This document shows, piece by piece, positions 1-10,972 of a DNA stretch of 64,000 nucleotides (position 1 is the first letter of the stretch; every line of letters starts with the position of its first letter). Under the pieces are notes generated by a model, which worked only from the letters and a program-made list of their open reading frames with translations, ran no database searches and was not told where the DNA came from. A program made the translations under genes and the position numbers. Source of the stretch: Hordeum vulgare subsp. vulgare. Taxonomy: Eukaryota > Streptophyta > Magnoliopsida > Poales > Poaceae. The stretch covers positions 323,724,581 to 323,788,580 of the forward strand of contig NC_058518.1 in the NCBI RefSeq assembly GCF_904849725.1, given 5' to 3'.

Positions 1-308
1 GTGTAGACGAAGAAGCGGGCGGGGCCCCAGTACTGGAGGCTGAAGAGGACGAAGGCGTCCTCGGCGCAGACGAGCCAGGCCTCGTACTCGCGATTGATGC
101 CGGGGCAGTTGACGGAGAAGTGGGAGATGCCCGGCGGGTGGACGAGCCAGAAGGATACCTCCACGGCCTGGCCGTCCTCGGTGCGGCACCCGGCGGTGGT
201 CGCGTTCCGGTCCGCCGATACGCGCGCCGTCTTGCAGAGGATGGCCGAGTCGGGGAACCCGGGGGGCGGCGGGGTGGGGGGGTTGAAGGGCAAGGTGGGG
301 AGCGCCAT
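1..308 (-). CDS. DUF1618-like protein, N-terminal part (runs off the window)
   Basis: The minus strand is open from an ATG at 308-306 to the window edge, giving 102 codons without a stop. The start MALPTLPFNPP and the later stretch HFSVNCPGINREYEAWLVC, followed by EDAFVLFSLQYWGPARFFVY, look like the N-terminus of grass DUF1618-domain proteins. These usually begin MALP and carry a short beta-rich segment before the domain. Their biochemical role is unknown. The coding sequence is GC-rich with strong codon-third GC, unlike the transposon sequence to its right. The family assignment rests on remembered pattern only; the open frame and codon bias are seen directly. The gene is partial because its 3' part lies outside the window. 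Confidence 0.6.
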   Translation of the reverse strand, partial: MALPTLPFNPPTPPPPGFPDSAILCKTARVSADRNATTAGCRTEDGQAVEVSFWLVHPPGISHFSVNCPGINREYEAWLVCAEDAFVLFSLQYWGPARFFVY

Positions 309-780
309 GGATGTGGAGGCTAGGGCAGGATTTGGGGATTAGGTTGCGTTTTGAACACGGAGTCGGTCGAGTCGGGGAAGAGGATGGTGGTGGCGCGACT
401 TGGAGTACGGGTAAGGGGGGATTGGCAGCAGCGAGTCGTCGGGGGAGATAGAAGAGGCAGGGGCGGATCGCCGCCGCCGCCGATGTGGGGCAGGCGCGTG
501 GAGGGGTGGTGAGAGGACAAAGAGGATCCGTCTCGTCTGCTCGACACAGATTTTACTTTTACTTTCTTTTTGATTTGGTTTGGTTTGAGGCTAAACACGA
601 TCCGCTCTGCTATAAATAATAATAACAATACTAAATTTATCGATAACACACACAGTTAATCGGAATACAATTTCATTTTCGAAACTTAATCGGAATACAA
701 TTGAGATCAGGGGCAGCGGCCGGGCGTCCCTGGTATGGACACGTGTGGTTAGTTGGTTGAGAAATAAAAAATTACAACCC
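309..780 (-). promoter_or_regulatory. Upstream region of the DUF1618-like gene
   Basis: This is the non-coding stretch between the start codon at 308 and the MULE. A TATA-like sequence (TATTTATAG on the minus strand) lies near 605-618, which would give a 5' leader of roughly 270 bases. A 17-bp direct repeat beginning ttaatcggaa occurs at 656-672 and 686-702. The MULE target duplication begins at 781, so the transposon sits about 170 bp upstream of the TATA-like site. Promoter function is inferred. Confidence 0.35.
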
Positions 781-789
781 ATACTGACG
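781..789. repeat. Left target-site duplication of the MULE
   Basis: The sequence atactgacg directly precedes the left TIR. It differs from the right copy at 48424-48432 (agactgacg) by one base. Confidence 0.8.
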
Positions 790-1112
790 GGCAAAATTGA
801 TAAAAATGACCCCTTGAACGAAAGAACTCACGAAGTGAACCCTAACGCGAAAGATTTCACGCGTCTGATCCTTTTGTGTGGCGTCCGACACCTAGGCGCC
901 ACACTACACTGTGTGATGCCTAAGCCGTCGGCGCCACACGCCCTGACCACCTGGCAGAGAGGGCCCACCCCCCCCACGCAGTGTGACGCCTAAGCCTCAG
1001 GCGTCACACATTGTAATGTGTGGCGCCGAACGCTTAGGCGTCACACATTGACTTATACAACCACGGGCCAGCCCCCTCCCCACCCCCTCCTCATTCCCCT
1101 CCCCCATTCAAA
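790..1112 (+). repeat. Left terminal inverted repeat of the MULE
   Basis: It aligns base by base, with scattered substitutions and a few small indels, to the reverse complement of 48108-48423. The outer 85 bp hold only a handful of differences. Then come four 29-bp palindromic units and a C-rich tract (cccctccccac...). Transcription of the PMD gene would start in or just after this repeat, as for MuDR TIR promoters. Confidence 0.88.
876..1046. repeat. Left cluster of four 29-bp palindromic units
   Basis: The units are at 876-904, 911-939, 981-1009 and 1018-1046. Each has the form GTGTGGCGCC, a 9-nt centre, GGCGCCACAC, with substitutions (mainly GGCGCC to GACGCC or GATGCC). They could form hairpins. 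The same unit occurs four times in the right TIR and four times at the MULE centre. Confidence 0.85.
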
Positions 1113-1444
1113 CCGGCGGCGGCTCGCTCTACTCCAAGTCCGAATCCCCTCCCCACCCCCCTTCAGATCTGGTGATTTCTTCCGTGGATTGATCCCCCAA
1201 GGTTGGCTACGAGGTAATCTCTTCTGTTTCTCATCTCTCTATGAGGTTGATCCCCCGACGTTGGCTAGATTGATATGAGTAGATGAGTAGATTGATATGA
1301 GTAGTTAGGATATGAGTAGATTCAAATGAGTAGTTAGGATATGAGTGGATTCATATGAGTAGTTAGGATATGAGTAATATGTAGATGAGTGGATTAGTAG
1401 ATGAGTTTTTTTTTTTTAATATGAGTTTTTTTGTGATTTGTAGG
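1047..1444 (+). promoter_or_regulatory. 5' leader and leader intron of the PMD gene
   Basis: After the TIR, the sequence near 1165-1212 (cagatctggtgatttcttcc...ggctacgag) resembles the leader of the transposase gene on the other side. A probable leader intron runs from gtaatctc (about 1213) to ttgtgatttgtag (1443) and ends one base before the ATG at 1445. It contains a degenerate tandem repeat of gtagttaggatatgagtagatt (about 1270-1400) and a T run. Confidence 0.55.
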
Positions 1445-2701
1445 ATGGTGTGGCTTTTGAATGATGTTTATGACGTTGAACACCGGACCTATTTGATGTC
1501 GGAGAAGAAAATGGTAAGTAGATCATATGATAAAAAATCATGTATTTAATAAGATGAAAATGTAATGATATCACTCACTCCTATCTGTTTGCAGGAGCTT
1601 ATGCCCTTGAAGACCCGGTCTCACAGGGCATCGACTGTTGTCGTGGGTATAAGCCCGACAGTAGATGTGTAGGGTACGAAAGGATGGGCAGAGTCTTAGC
1701 TACAACGAGGTTGTATGAGTTCAGGCCCCTCTACGGTGGTGGTAATAGCCCTACGTCTCAGTGCTCTTGGGAGCTTGTTGTCGAGTGGAATATGGATTAC
1801 AGTGAATTGCTAACCCCTGCACCAGTGGGGAAGGGCGGCTTATATAGAGTGTGATGCCCTTCACAACGGTTCGGTGCACAAGGGTGGAGTAGTGGCGAAT
1901 AAATGCCTACGTTACAGGTAATGTATGTCTTAAATGCTAATAAAGGCACAGGGAAACGTACGACCGTTTCCCTCCACGGGGGTTACGATGCACAGAGTGG
2001 AATCCAGTCGGTTAGTTTGATACACTCCGAATGCTCGTCTCCGACTGGATGGTGGAGGATTCGTTACCGACTGGATGATGGAAAGTCCTTAGTTCAGTCG
2101 GAACTGACTAAGGGCCTTATCCCTTATGAAGGGTAGTCCTTGGGTGGGACTTATAGGGCAGGCCTATGACCCTACCCTAGGACTATAACCCCATCATTAG
2201 TCCTCGAATGGATTGGGGTTGGAACGGCGAAGCGATGCTTGGAGTACGGATGCGACTTTGGCGTTGCTTGCCTCGATCCATTTTATCTTCTTTGACCAAC
2301 GATCCGAGTGGATGAATTTGCGAAACGAACTATCGGGGACCGAGTGCTTCCGTGCTATCTTTTGACGTGACCAGTCAACTAACAGCGGCGGATTTTCTGG
2401 GATCCTCAAATTTCGGTCGCCGCGCGCTCAGCGGGGATGACGACATCGCACTCGAGTAGTACATGACGCCTCGATTCCCGCGCCTTCATCTTCTCCACTG
2501 ATATCGCCGCGACCGGTCGGGGGATAAGATTTCGGGGCCACTTGCTAGTGACTCGGTCGGAACCTTATTTAAACCTCTGCGGCGAGGGTTTTTTCGTTAC
2601 ACTCGTCGGATAACTTGCATTTGCTCCGCTTCTCTCGCCATCCCCTCCGCATCCCAAGCTTCTTCCCTCTCCTTCTCCCTCGCGAATTCGTAGCCTCCGC
2701 C

Positions 2702-4830
2702 ATGACAAAGGGGCAGACTAGCAAGCTAGAGGCGTGGAAGAAGAAGGGGAAGGCGGCGGCTCCTGCTCAGCGAAGGCAGCGAGCGCTACCGGCGGGGTGG
2801 ATCCAGGGGGATTTCCTTCCCTCCACGGTGACGGAGGAGAAATTGCTGGAGTTGGTGGAGCACGGAATGATTGCGCACAAGTCGTGGAGGTTGCCGGAGG
2901 AGGGCGAGACCGAGCCGGCGCCCCGGGAGGGGGAGCGTGTCTTGCTGCTCAGCCACGTGCACCGAGGTTTCACTGTGCCTCCTCATCCCTTTTTCAAAGG
3001 TATTATGAACCACTTCGGGGCGCAGCTCCACCATTTCTCCCCAAACGCCATAGCTCATCTCTCTGCCTTCGTCGTGTTGTGCGAATGTTTCATCGGCTGT
3101 CCTCCCCATTGGGGGCTTTTCAAACACATCTTCTCTGCTAGATCCCAAACTATCAAACGACTAAACCAGTCGGATGATAAAACTCACCTCCTCCAAAAGA
3201 AGAGTAAAAGTAGCTATCCCGCTCTTCAGTTGAGTGAATCTGTTAGGAACTGGCAGTCGACATGGTTCTACTGCCAGGACGTTGCATGCCCGAATGCCAC
3301 AACTGGACTGCCTCCCTTTAGCTTAGACCGACCGGCTCCGCCTAAGAAGGTCATGCTCACGAAGGCGGAGAAGATCTATATCCAGCCTCTGGTCGATGCG
3401 CTTGTAGATGTCGTCCGAAGGGGAGTCACCGGCATAGATTTGCTAGAGGTTTTCCTGGGTCGGTGTATCCAGCCCCTGCAAGCTCGACACCACGCCATGT
3501 GGCACTACACGGGGCCTGAGGACTCCACTCGGACTAATGTCGAGTGCGTGACTGGGGAGATGGTGGCGTCGTGGGTCCTCAACATCACGGGCGCGTGCGA
3601 AAACCCCAGAGGGGCCCGGCGAGTGAAGGCCTTCCGCGCGGACAACCCTCCTCCGAATGAGGTGAGTAAAACTTGTCGAGTGCATCCAATTGTCTTAGAT
3701 TTATCGCTTTTTCTTGTTTTACCAACTGACGTATGATGTTGTCGACTGTATCTTGTGCAGACGTGGACCAACTGGTTCTCTCCTGTCTCAAACGGGAATC
3801 CGGCCGAGGAGGAGGAAGGCAGCCAGGAGGGCAGCATGGAGAGCGTCGAGTACGTCTCCGACAGTGGGGAGACGGAGGAGGAGTCCGAAGAAGAAGAGGA
3901 GGAAGATGAAGAGCAGAACTCTCCACCCCCATCGCCAAAGCTTCGAACCAAACGTCGTCATGAACCTGCGGCTCCTTCGGCCCCTCCAGCATCCTCGAGT
4001 GCCCCGCCAGCCGCTCCTGTGGTTCCGAGCGCCTTGCCAACCGTTCCCGTGGTTCCGAGTGCTCGGACCACCAAGAGGACCAGGGACGCTGCTGCCGAGC
4101 CTGCGGGTCAGCCCTCTAAGGTGGCCAAACCGAGTGGATCTAAGCCTCGGAAGGCTTTGCCGCGGATGAGGGTCACAGTTCCGGTTACCTCAACGTAAGT
4201 GCATTGTTCTTCTATCTTCTTTCAGTATTTGATCGAGCTCCTGCTTATTGGTCGAATGGATTTCACTCGACAGAGTTGCCACCTCTGCTACCTCTCCGAC
4301 ACGCCAGGGGGACGATCCCATGGACATGGACAACGTTGCCACATCTCAGCCAGGTGCGTCGTAGCGATTCCGAGAGTCTACGTTATTGCGTCACGAATTC
4401 TGTCTTTGGTCTTTTCTTTTTCCTGTCGTCTCATGCCCTTCGGTCGGGTTTCTTTCAGGGGTGATTTATGTGGAGGAGGGCGACCAGAGGAGGTCTGAGC
4501 AAGCTACGGTGCGTGTCCTTGAGGCTGTTCCGCCGGTTACTACTCTCGCCATGGACGCGCCGCCGACTGAGGCGATGTCGTCGACTGAAACGGCGCTGAT
4601 TGCTGCTGAACCGACTGGAGCAGGCCTTGGGATGCCCAAGGAGCCTCCTACGATGCCAGGCCCGTCGACTGTCGAGTATAACGTCCAACACCTCCCGGAA
4701 GATCAAGTGGGAGCTGCCAAGCGAGCCATGGTGCAGGCGAAGCTGATGGCGGGAGAGGCCAAGAAAGCGTACGACTCCATCGCGTCCGTGTACAAGCGAA
4801 GCTTGGAACTGCGGGACAATATCCGAGTAA
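2702..4830 (+). pseudogene. Putative gypsy-type transposon domain gene
   Basis: The first exon runs from ATG 2702 (or an upstream in-frame ATG at 2615) to about 3661 (donor GTGAGT). It encodes a basic N-terminus (MTKGQTSKLEAWKKKGK) and a domain with PPHPFFKGIMNHFGAQLHHF and IAHLSAFVVLCECFIGCPP, as in the Putative gypsy type transposon family. Exon 2 (3761 to about 4195) encodes NWFSPVSNGNPAEEEE, a long acidic run (SEEEEEEDEE) and Ala/Pro repeats. Further exons (about 4275-4350 and 4459-4828) encode a helical segment (VGAAKRAMVQAKLMAGEAKK). Such proteins are typical of non-autonomous Triticeae gypsy elements; their function is unknown. Relative to the second copy at 5287 the gene lacks 24 bp (an LCGGLGFQ stretch), deleted between short tcca repeats. 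Confidence 0.6.
2868..3559 (+). repeat. Internal duplication, copy A
   Basis: The 692 bp match 5287-6002 with only scattered substitutions and one 24-bp deletion near 3195. Confidence 0.9.
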
Positions 4831-5286
4831 GTGGGCTAGTAAGTATTTACTTTCCTCCTGTAACCCACTGGGTGTTTGATCAATGCACTCGGATATTGTA
4901 TGATTGTTTTGCAATGGGTTCACTCTTAGTGAACCCAGTGGGTGTAGTCCCCGAGACTTCTGTCGAGTGCTTGCACCGATAGTTGTCTTTATACACATGT
5001 TCTTTAACTTGATCAGATCAAAAACTAATCTGTTCGAATGTTAGCAGTGGGGGCATTCCGAGTGCACCTACTGGATGAGTCCCCGAGAGTAATTTTACTC
5101 AGGTCGGGTAGTAGTAACCTCATAGGCTTATTTGCTGTCATGTATCTCAATAGGGCGGACCTGTTTGAGCTTCATGTCAGTGGAGTCACTCTTAGTGAAC
5201 CTACTGGGTGTAGTCCTCGAGACCGCTGTCGACTGCTTGCGTCGGCATGGGTATGAAGAAGTTAGAATGTTTATTGTTGTCCTTGT

Positions 5287-6002
5287 TGATTGCGCACAAG
5301 TCGTGGAGGTTGCCGGAGGAGGGCGAGACCGAGCCGGCGCCCCGGGAGGGGGAGCGTGTCTTGCTGCTCAGCCACGTGCACCGAGGTTTCACTGTGCCTC
5401 CTCATCCCTTTTTCAAAGGTATTATGAACCACTTCGGGGCGCAGCTCCACCATTTCTCCCCAAACGCCATAGCTCATCTCTCTGCCTTCGTCGTGTTGTG
5501 CGAATGTTTCATTGGCTGTCCTCCCCATTGGGGGCTTTTCAAACACATCTTCTCTGCTAGATCCCAAACTATCAAACGACTAAACCAGTCGGATGATAAA
5601 ACTCACCTCCTCCAGCTCTGCGGAGGCTTAGGCTTCCAAAAGAAGAGTAAAAGTAGCTATCCCGCTCTTCAGTTGAGTGAATCTGTTAGGAACTGGCAGT
5701 TGACATGGTTCTACTGCCAGGACGTTGCATGCCCGAATGCCACAACTGGACTGCCTCCCTTTAGCTTAGACCTACCGGCTCCGCCTAAGAAGGTCACGCT
5801 CACGAAGGCGGAGAAGATCTATATCCAGCCTCTGGTCGATGCGCTTGTAGATGTCGTCCGAAGGGGAGTCACCGGCATAGATTTGCTAGAGGTTTTCCTG
5901 GGTCGGTGTATCCAGCCCCTGCAAGCTCGACACCACGCCATGTGGCACTACACGGGGCCTGAGGACTCCACTCGGACTAATGTCGAGTGCGTGACCGGGG
6001 AG
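5287..6002 (+). repeat. Internal duplication, copy B (truncated domain joined to PMD)
   Basis: This second copy of 2868-3559 starts abruptly after LTR-like sequence and ends exactly where PMD coding resumes. By chance the frame is open across the junction (5247-6179), so a short fusion of the gypsy-type domain with PMD residues could be read. It retains the 24 bp missing from copy A. Confidence 0.88.
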
Positions 6003-8061
6003 TCCCGGCCGGCGCTCCTTTCACTTGGATTGCCGCCAACTTTGCTCATTGTCCTCAGGACGCAAATGACGAGGAGATCCAGACGTATGCTCGCGTGTAT
6101 ATGTGGTATGTCATCTCTAGGACTATCTTCGCTGACGGCACTGGCAAGAATGCTCCATGGATGTGGCTGGAGGCATTGATTGTTTTCGACAACAAGTTCA
6201 GTTGGGGCTCGGCCGCACTGGCTTACTTGTATCGGCAGGTAATAAATTGTTAATAGTAAGTACTCTCTCTTACACTTTTCTGCTAAACTGATGCATGTTT
6301 GTTGTTACTTTTAGTTGGACGATGCTTGTCGCAGGTCCACAAAGGACGGTGGAGTTGGTGGTTGTATGCTCCTACTTTCGATATGGAGCTGGGAACGCCT
6401 TCCTGTTGGACGCCCTAAAACCTCAAAGTGGAATACCTGGGATGACCACGGCAACCCTGTACGGCTTCCTACCTGGGCTTACAAGTGGGACGTGGTATCG
6501 AAGGTGGCAAGCGAAGTGAATCTATTGTACAAGCAATACACCAACGAGATGGATTCGCTTACCGCCGAGCAGGTAAGATGGTTTCAGAGTTGACTTCCAA
6601 CTTTTGTTGTGAGTAAAATGAATTGTGCCTTTTATGTTGTGTTGTATGTGGAATGGCAGCCATATGGTGTCGGGCCAAACTTTGGTGATGCACACACGTT
6701 CGAGCTCAATCAAATATGCGTGCAGGAAAAACATCTTTGGCTAATGCGTTGTCCCCTTATATGCAATTGGGCGGTTCAGTTTCATCTCCCGCATCGTGTG
6801 ATGCATCAATTTGGGTTGTTTCAGCCACACCCGCCGGAGTGGGTGGACACCGACACACAGCTTCAGAGATAACAAAATCATGCATAATAAAGAACTACTC
6901 ATGGGTCTTGTTTTTAGTGTTGATCGAGCTACTGATGGGTTTTGTAAAAAAACAGGTTGGATAGGAGGAGGCAGCGAAATATCAAGGATTAGCATAAGCA
7001 TCATAAGAACTATGTCATCATGTTCGAGCAAAGTGTGCAGGCAGCTACGAGTACGCAAGGAGCCCAACACCGCGAGCATTGTCCGCTTGCGTTCAACAAC
7101 TACGTAAGATGGTTTCAGGAGAGTACTCGTGTCGAGATTTGTCCGTCGGCTTACGAGGAGGACATATTGGAAGAACCCACTGAGTACGATGCACTTGCCC
7201 ATGGCGAATACAACAAGCTAATTCGCGAAGGGTACCAAACTTCCTTCGCCCCTGTCCTGAACTTTGTGGTAAGTGTGCTCACCTATGTTAAGTGTGAATG
7301 CTAGTACACATATTCACTTGCATGTCATTGTCTTGTGATCATAGCGCAAAGAGGTCAAGAAACAAGTTGATGAGTCCGAAGCTATTCTAGACAAGACACG
7401 TGGAGGAAAAAAGGGAGAATCTGCACTTCGTCTTTTCATAAAGGTGTTGTGTCATTATTAATATTTTGCCGACGAATGCAACATACGGTACCTTATATAT
7501 GTCATTTATATTTGAATCTAACAGGAACAGGGCAAGAAGTTGCGGCGCATATCCAACATTTTAGGTTGTCGTGACCCTGAATATGTTTCACCTTCGAGAT
7601 CCGGTTCATCCCAAAGAAATACTCTAGACGATTCAAATTCTTCGGGAGCTCGCATGGACGATGGTGACATTACCTCGGCAGCTCATACCCAAAGAAATAC
7701 TCTAGAGGATGATGTTGACACTCCAGAGGTATGACATAGCCATCATACATTGTGCACTTTCAACCTTCATATGTATGACGATATCGTTTTCCCATCATAG
7801 GTTACGGACGAAATGACATTGAAGGCTTTCCAACGCTCCGCTTACATGTTGAAGCCTAGGAAGGAATTTAGGCGGTACTCACCGAATGATTATGCGAAAG
7901 GAAAGAACCCGGTCGCCGGGGGCTCTCGTTTGTCAAGGATGAGAAGCATGGACGATGAGGATGACGATGACGATGACGATGAGTTGGATGACCCGGAGCA
8001 ATTTGTAGTTGCGAGAAGAAAGAAGCTAGCTTCTAAGAGGGGACGAGGCTCCAAGATGTGA

Positions 8062-8593
8062 ACCGGAGCCATTCGGAGTTGTGAAGCATTTGCACTTGTT
8101 GGTGTTGCACTTATGTTGTGAACCATTTGCTTACCGTGGGTGTTGTGAACCATTTGCTTCAAAAATGCTATGAATTGTGGGTGTTGCACTTGTAAGAGTG
8201 TTTAATGCTATTAATTGTGAACCATTTGCTTACGATGATTTATATGTTGTCAAAATATATGCTATCAATTGTTGTCAAAATGATGTGAAAGTATATGTTG
8301 TGAATTTCTGTCAAAATACTGTCAAAATTCAGATTCCAGTAGGTTTTCACATGTGCAAACCTACTGCCACCTTTCCCTCAACACAGTGTATTAACCCTTT
8401 GAGCAAACCCTTTCCCGCCACCTTTCCCTCCTCCATTCCCGCCAAATTTTCCACATCCTCTTTCCCGGCAATATTTCCACGTCTTCTTTCCCGCCACCTT
8501 TCCCTCCTCCGTTCCCGCCAAATTTTCCACGTCTCCTTTCCCGGCAGAATTTTCCCGCCAACATTTCCCGCCATCTTCCTGGTCATCTGAGTC
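8062..8593 (+). other. 3' region of the PMD gene and spacer to the next MULE gene
   Basis: It consists of short direct repeats (gtgaaccatttgctt..., tatgttgt...) up to about 8330. An inverted repeat, gtaggtttt...aaacctac (8339-8364), shares its arm with the central palindrome at 43721. A run of cccgcca-rich repeats (8405-8580) follows. No gene is seen. Confidence 0.6.
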
Positions 8594-8600
8594 TATAAAA
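8594..8600 (+). promoter_or_regulatory. TATA box of the GRF-type gene
   Basis: TATAAAA lies 69 bp upstream of the ATG at 8669, a normal plant core-promoter distance if transcription starts near 8625-8630. Confidence 0.6.
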
Positions 8601-8668
8601 GGAGACATTGGACTGCCTTCCTCCGTCATCGAGCCTCACTTGAGAACACTACCACCGCTTTAGTCAAT

Positions 8669-9330
8669 ATGAGTTTGCCTTGCTCGGATCAAAGCATCAG
8701 GCCTAAGGAAATGAAGAGTGCGAGTTTGCCTCGGGGGGTGGAAGCAGTTCGATGTTGGTGCGGTCATCTATGCAAGGTGAAGGAGGTGACGGATTTTTCA
8801 GATTGGTTGGGCATGAAGTTTTTCATGTGCGCCAATTATGAATCTGATCCACCCGAATCTATTTCTGTGTACATCAGGCCCCCGGTATGCTCAAGTCATC
8901 CAGATTATTGTTTACTTGATATTATTGTTTACTTGAATCTGATCCATCCGGTAGTATCCTCCTCCTCACTGCATGTACTGTCATTGGATTGACACGGAAA
9001 TGCCGGACTGGGCGGTGACCGAGATTCGTGAAAGAGGTCGCCGTGCATGAGCTAGCTTGGACTTGGAAGAGCGTCGCGAGAAGGGTGAAGCAGAGGAGAA
9101 AGCAACGCAGAAGAAAGAGTGGGAAGAGTACTGTGTGGAGCAGAGGGCTTTTCTTGATGAGATGATAAGGAAAAACCAAGAAGACAAACTTCGACTGAAG
9201 GAGGTTTACAGACAGCGGGAACATGCCCGTGAAGCTGAGAGGGAGAGAAATAAAGAAAGGGCTCATGCGGCCAAGGCAGCAGAAGAAGCCAGTGATGGAA
9301 AAGGAAAATATCCACGTTGGACTCAGTAGA
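8669..9330 (+). pseudogene. GRF-type zinc-finger / coiled-coil protein of the MULE
   Basis: Exon 1 (8669-8884, donor GTATGC) encodes 72 residues with CWCGHLCKVKE followed by LGMKFFMCANYE, a GRF-like zinc-binding pattern. The second exon begins near 8980 (DTEMPDWAVTEIRERGRR) and continues into a strongly charged coiled coil (EERREKGEAEEKATQKKEW, then REHAREAERERNKERAHAAK) ending WTQ at 9330. An in-frame TGA at 9048-9050 (RRA-stop-ASLDLEE) breaks it; Trp is the likely ancestral residue. GRF/coiled-coil genes of this sort accompany several grass transposons, with unknown function. It is not the same as the coiled-coil tail of the transposase at 44158-44588 but has similar composition. Confidence 0.65.
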
Positions 9331-9464
9331 TTTCACCAAATTGTATGAGCAAGTTGTATCTTAACTTCAGCAAGTTGTATCTTAATTTCAGCAAGTTGTA
9401 TCAGTACGTTGTATCTTAATTTCAGCTAGTTGTATCAGCACGTTGAATCTTAATTCCGGCAAGG
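9331..9464 (+). other. 3' flank of the GRF-type gene, MULE side of the G1 insertion
   Basis: Four degenerate copies of cagcaagttgtatcttaattt lie at 9348-9450, just before the G1 target site. This MULE sequence continues after G1 at 43412. Confidence 0.6.
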
Positions 9465-9469
9465 TGTAT
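9465..9469. repeat. Left target duplication of G1
   Basis: tgtat, identical to 43407-43411. Confidence 0.85.
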
Positions 9470-10972
9470 TGATGACCCACAAGTATAGGGGATCAATCGT
9501 AGTCCTTTCGATAAGTAAGAGTGTCGAACCAAACGAGGAGCAGAAGGATCTGACAAGTGGTTTTCAGCAAGGTAAAATCTGCACGCACTGAAATTGTCGG
9601 TAACAAGTGATTGTGTGGTGAGATGATTCGCAACAAGCAACAAGTAACAAAAGTAGCAACGGTGCAGCAAAGTGGCCCAATCCCTTTTGTAGCAAGGGAC
9701 AAGCCTGAACAAAGTCTTATAGGAGGAAAACGCTCCCGAGGACACACGGGAATTTCTGTCATGCTAGTTTCATCATGTTCATATGATCCGCATTCGTTAC
9801 TTTGATAGTTTGATATGTGGGTGGACCGGCGCTTGGGTATTGCCCTTACTTGGACAAGCATCCCACTTATGATTAACCCCTCTCGCAAGCATCCGCAACT
9901 ACGAAAGAAGAATTAAGACAAAGTCTAACCATAACATTAAACTAGTGGATCCAGATCAGCCCCTTACGAAGCAACGCATAAACTAGGGTTTAAGCTTCTG
10001 TCACTCTAGCAACCCATCATCTACCTACTACTTCCCAATGCCTTCCTCTAGGCCCAAATAATGGTGAAGTGTTATGTAGTCGACGTTCACATAACACCAC
10101 TAGAGGAAAAACAACATACAACATATCAAAATACCGAACGAATACCAAATTCACATGACTTATCCCATGTCATCAGGAACAAAAGTAACTACTCACAAAG
10201 CATAATCATAATCATGACCAAAGAGATAATGAGTAGCATCAAGGATCTGAACATAAACTCTTCCACCAAGTAATCCAACTAGCATCAACTACAAAGAGTA
10301 ATCAACACTACTAGCAACCTTACAAGTACCAATCAGAGTCGCGAGACGGAGATTGGTTACAAGTGATGAACTAGGGTTTGGAGATGAGATGGTGCTGACG
10401 AAGATGTTGATGGTGACGAGTCCCCTCCGATGAGAGGAGTGTTGGTGATGATGATGGCGATGATTTCCCCCTCCGGGACGGAAGTTTCCCCGGCAGGATC
10501 GTCCTCCCAGAGCTCTAGATTGGTTCTGCTCAAGTTCCACCTCGTGGCGGCGGCGAAACCACGAAAAAGCTCCTCCCTCATTTTTTGCAGACGAAACCCT
10601 TCATATAGCAGAAGAGGGGGCAAGTGGGCCAGCAGGTTGCCCACAAGCCCTCATGGCGCGGCCTGGGGGGTGGTCGCGCCGTCCAGGCTTGTGGCCAACC
10701 CCTGGCGCCCCTCTGGCGCTTCTTCGACCCAATATTTTTTATAAATCCGAAAAAATCCTCGTTGATTTTTACGGCGTTTGGAGTTGCGCAGGATAGGTAT
10801 CTCAACTTTGCTCCACTTTCAGGCCAGAATTCCACCTGCCGGCATTCTCCCTCTTCATGTAAAACTTGCAAAATAAGAGAGAAAAGGCATACGAATTGTA
10901 CCGTGAAGTGAAATAACAGCCCAAGAAGCGATAAATATCAACATGAAAACATGATGCAAAATGGACATATCA
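9470..10972 (-). repeat. G1 3' LTR (complete, 1503 bp)
   Basis: On the minus strand it begins TGATATGTCCATTTTGCATC and ends CTATACTTGTGGGTCATCA. It is the only intact LTR of G1. The other LTR is split into 14948-15650 and 42596-43406, which together reproduce its whole length. Confidence 0.9.

Larger units (their letters stand above)
1646..6001 (+). mobile_element. Gypsy-type (non-autonomous, LARD-like) retroelement fragment inside the PMD gene
   Basis: Sequence unrelated to the PMD gene starts after codon 40 (about 1646) and ends where PMD coding resumes (about 6002). The first 950 bp look like an LTR or leader, with TATTTAAA at about 2568. A split gene follows with the putative gypsy-type transposon domain (Pfam Transposase_28 type), then an acidic and proline-rich region and a helical region. 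No second LTR, reverse transcriptase, integrase or target duplication is visible, so the right part was lost together with some PMD sequence. The region 4830-5286 has two copies of a motif cactcttagtgaacc...gggtgtagtcc (about 4921 and 5188). Confidence 0.65.
1445..8061 (+). pseudogene. Plant mobile domain (PMD) gene of the MULE, interrupted and decayed
   Basis: Exons by GT-AG signals and open frame are 1445-1513, 1595 to about 1645, about 6002-6238, 6315-6572, about 6660-6868, 6956-7268, 7345-7443, 7525-7728 and 7801-8061 (stop TGA). The product carries the plant mobile domain known from MAIN/MAIL1/PP7L-type proteins and from many grass transposons. Marks are MVWLLNDVYDVEHR at the start, ELMPLKTRSH, TYARVYMWYV, FSWGSAALAYLYRQ, SIWSWERLP, a C-terminal acidic run (DDEDDDDDDDELDD) and a basic end. 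A gypsy-type fragment fills 1646-6001 and appears to have replaced roughly 100 codons. An in-frame TAG at 6990-6992 sits where family members seem to have Trp. The donor after 6868 reads AT instead of GT. The function of PMD proteins in MULEs is unknown. Confidence 0.85.

Noticed and set aside
3443..4040. Overlapping minus-strand frames opposite the gypsy-type gene
   Set aside because: They mirror GC-rich coding sequence on the plus strand and have no domain or splice support.
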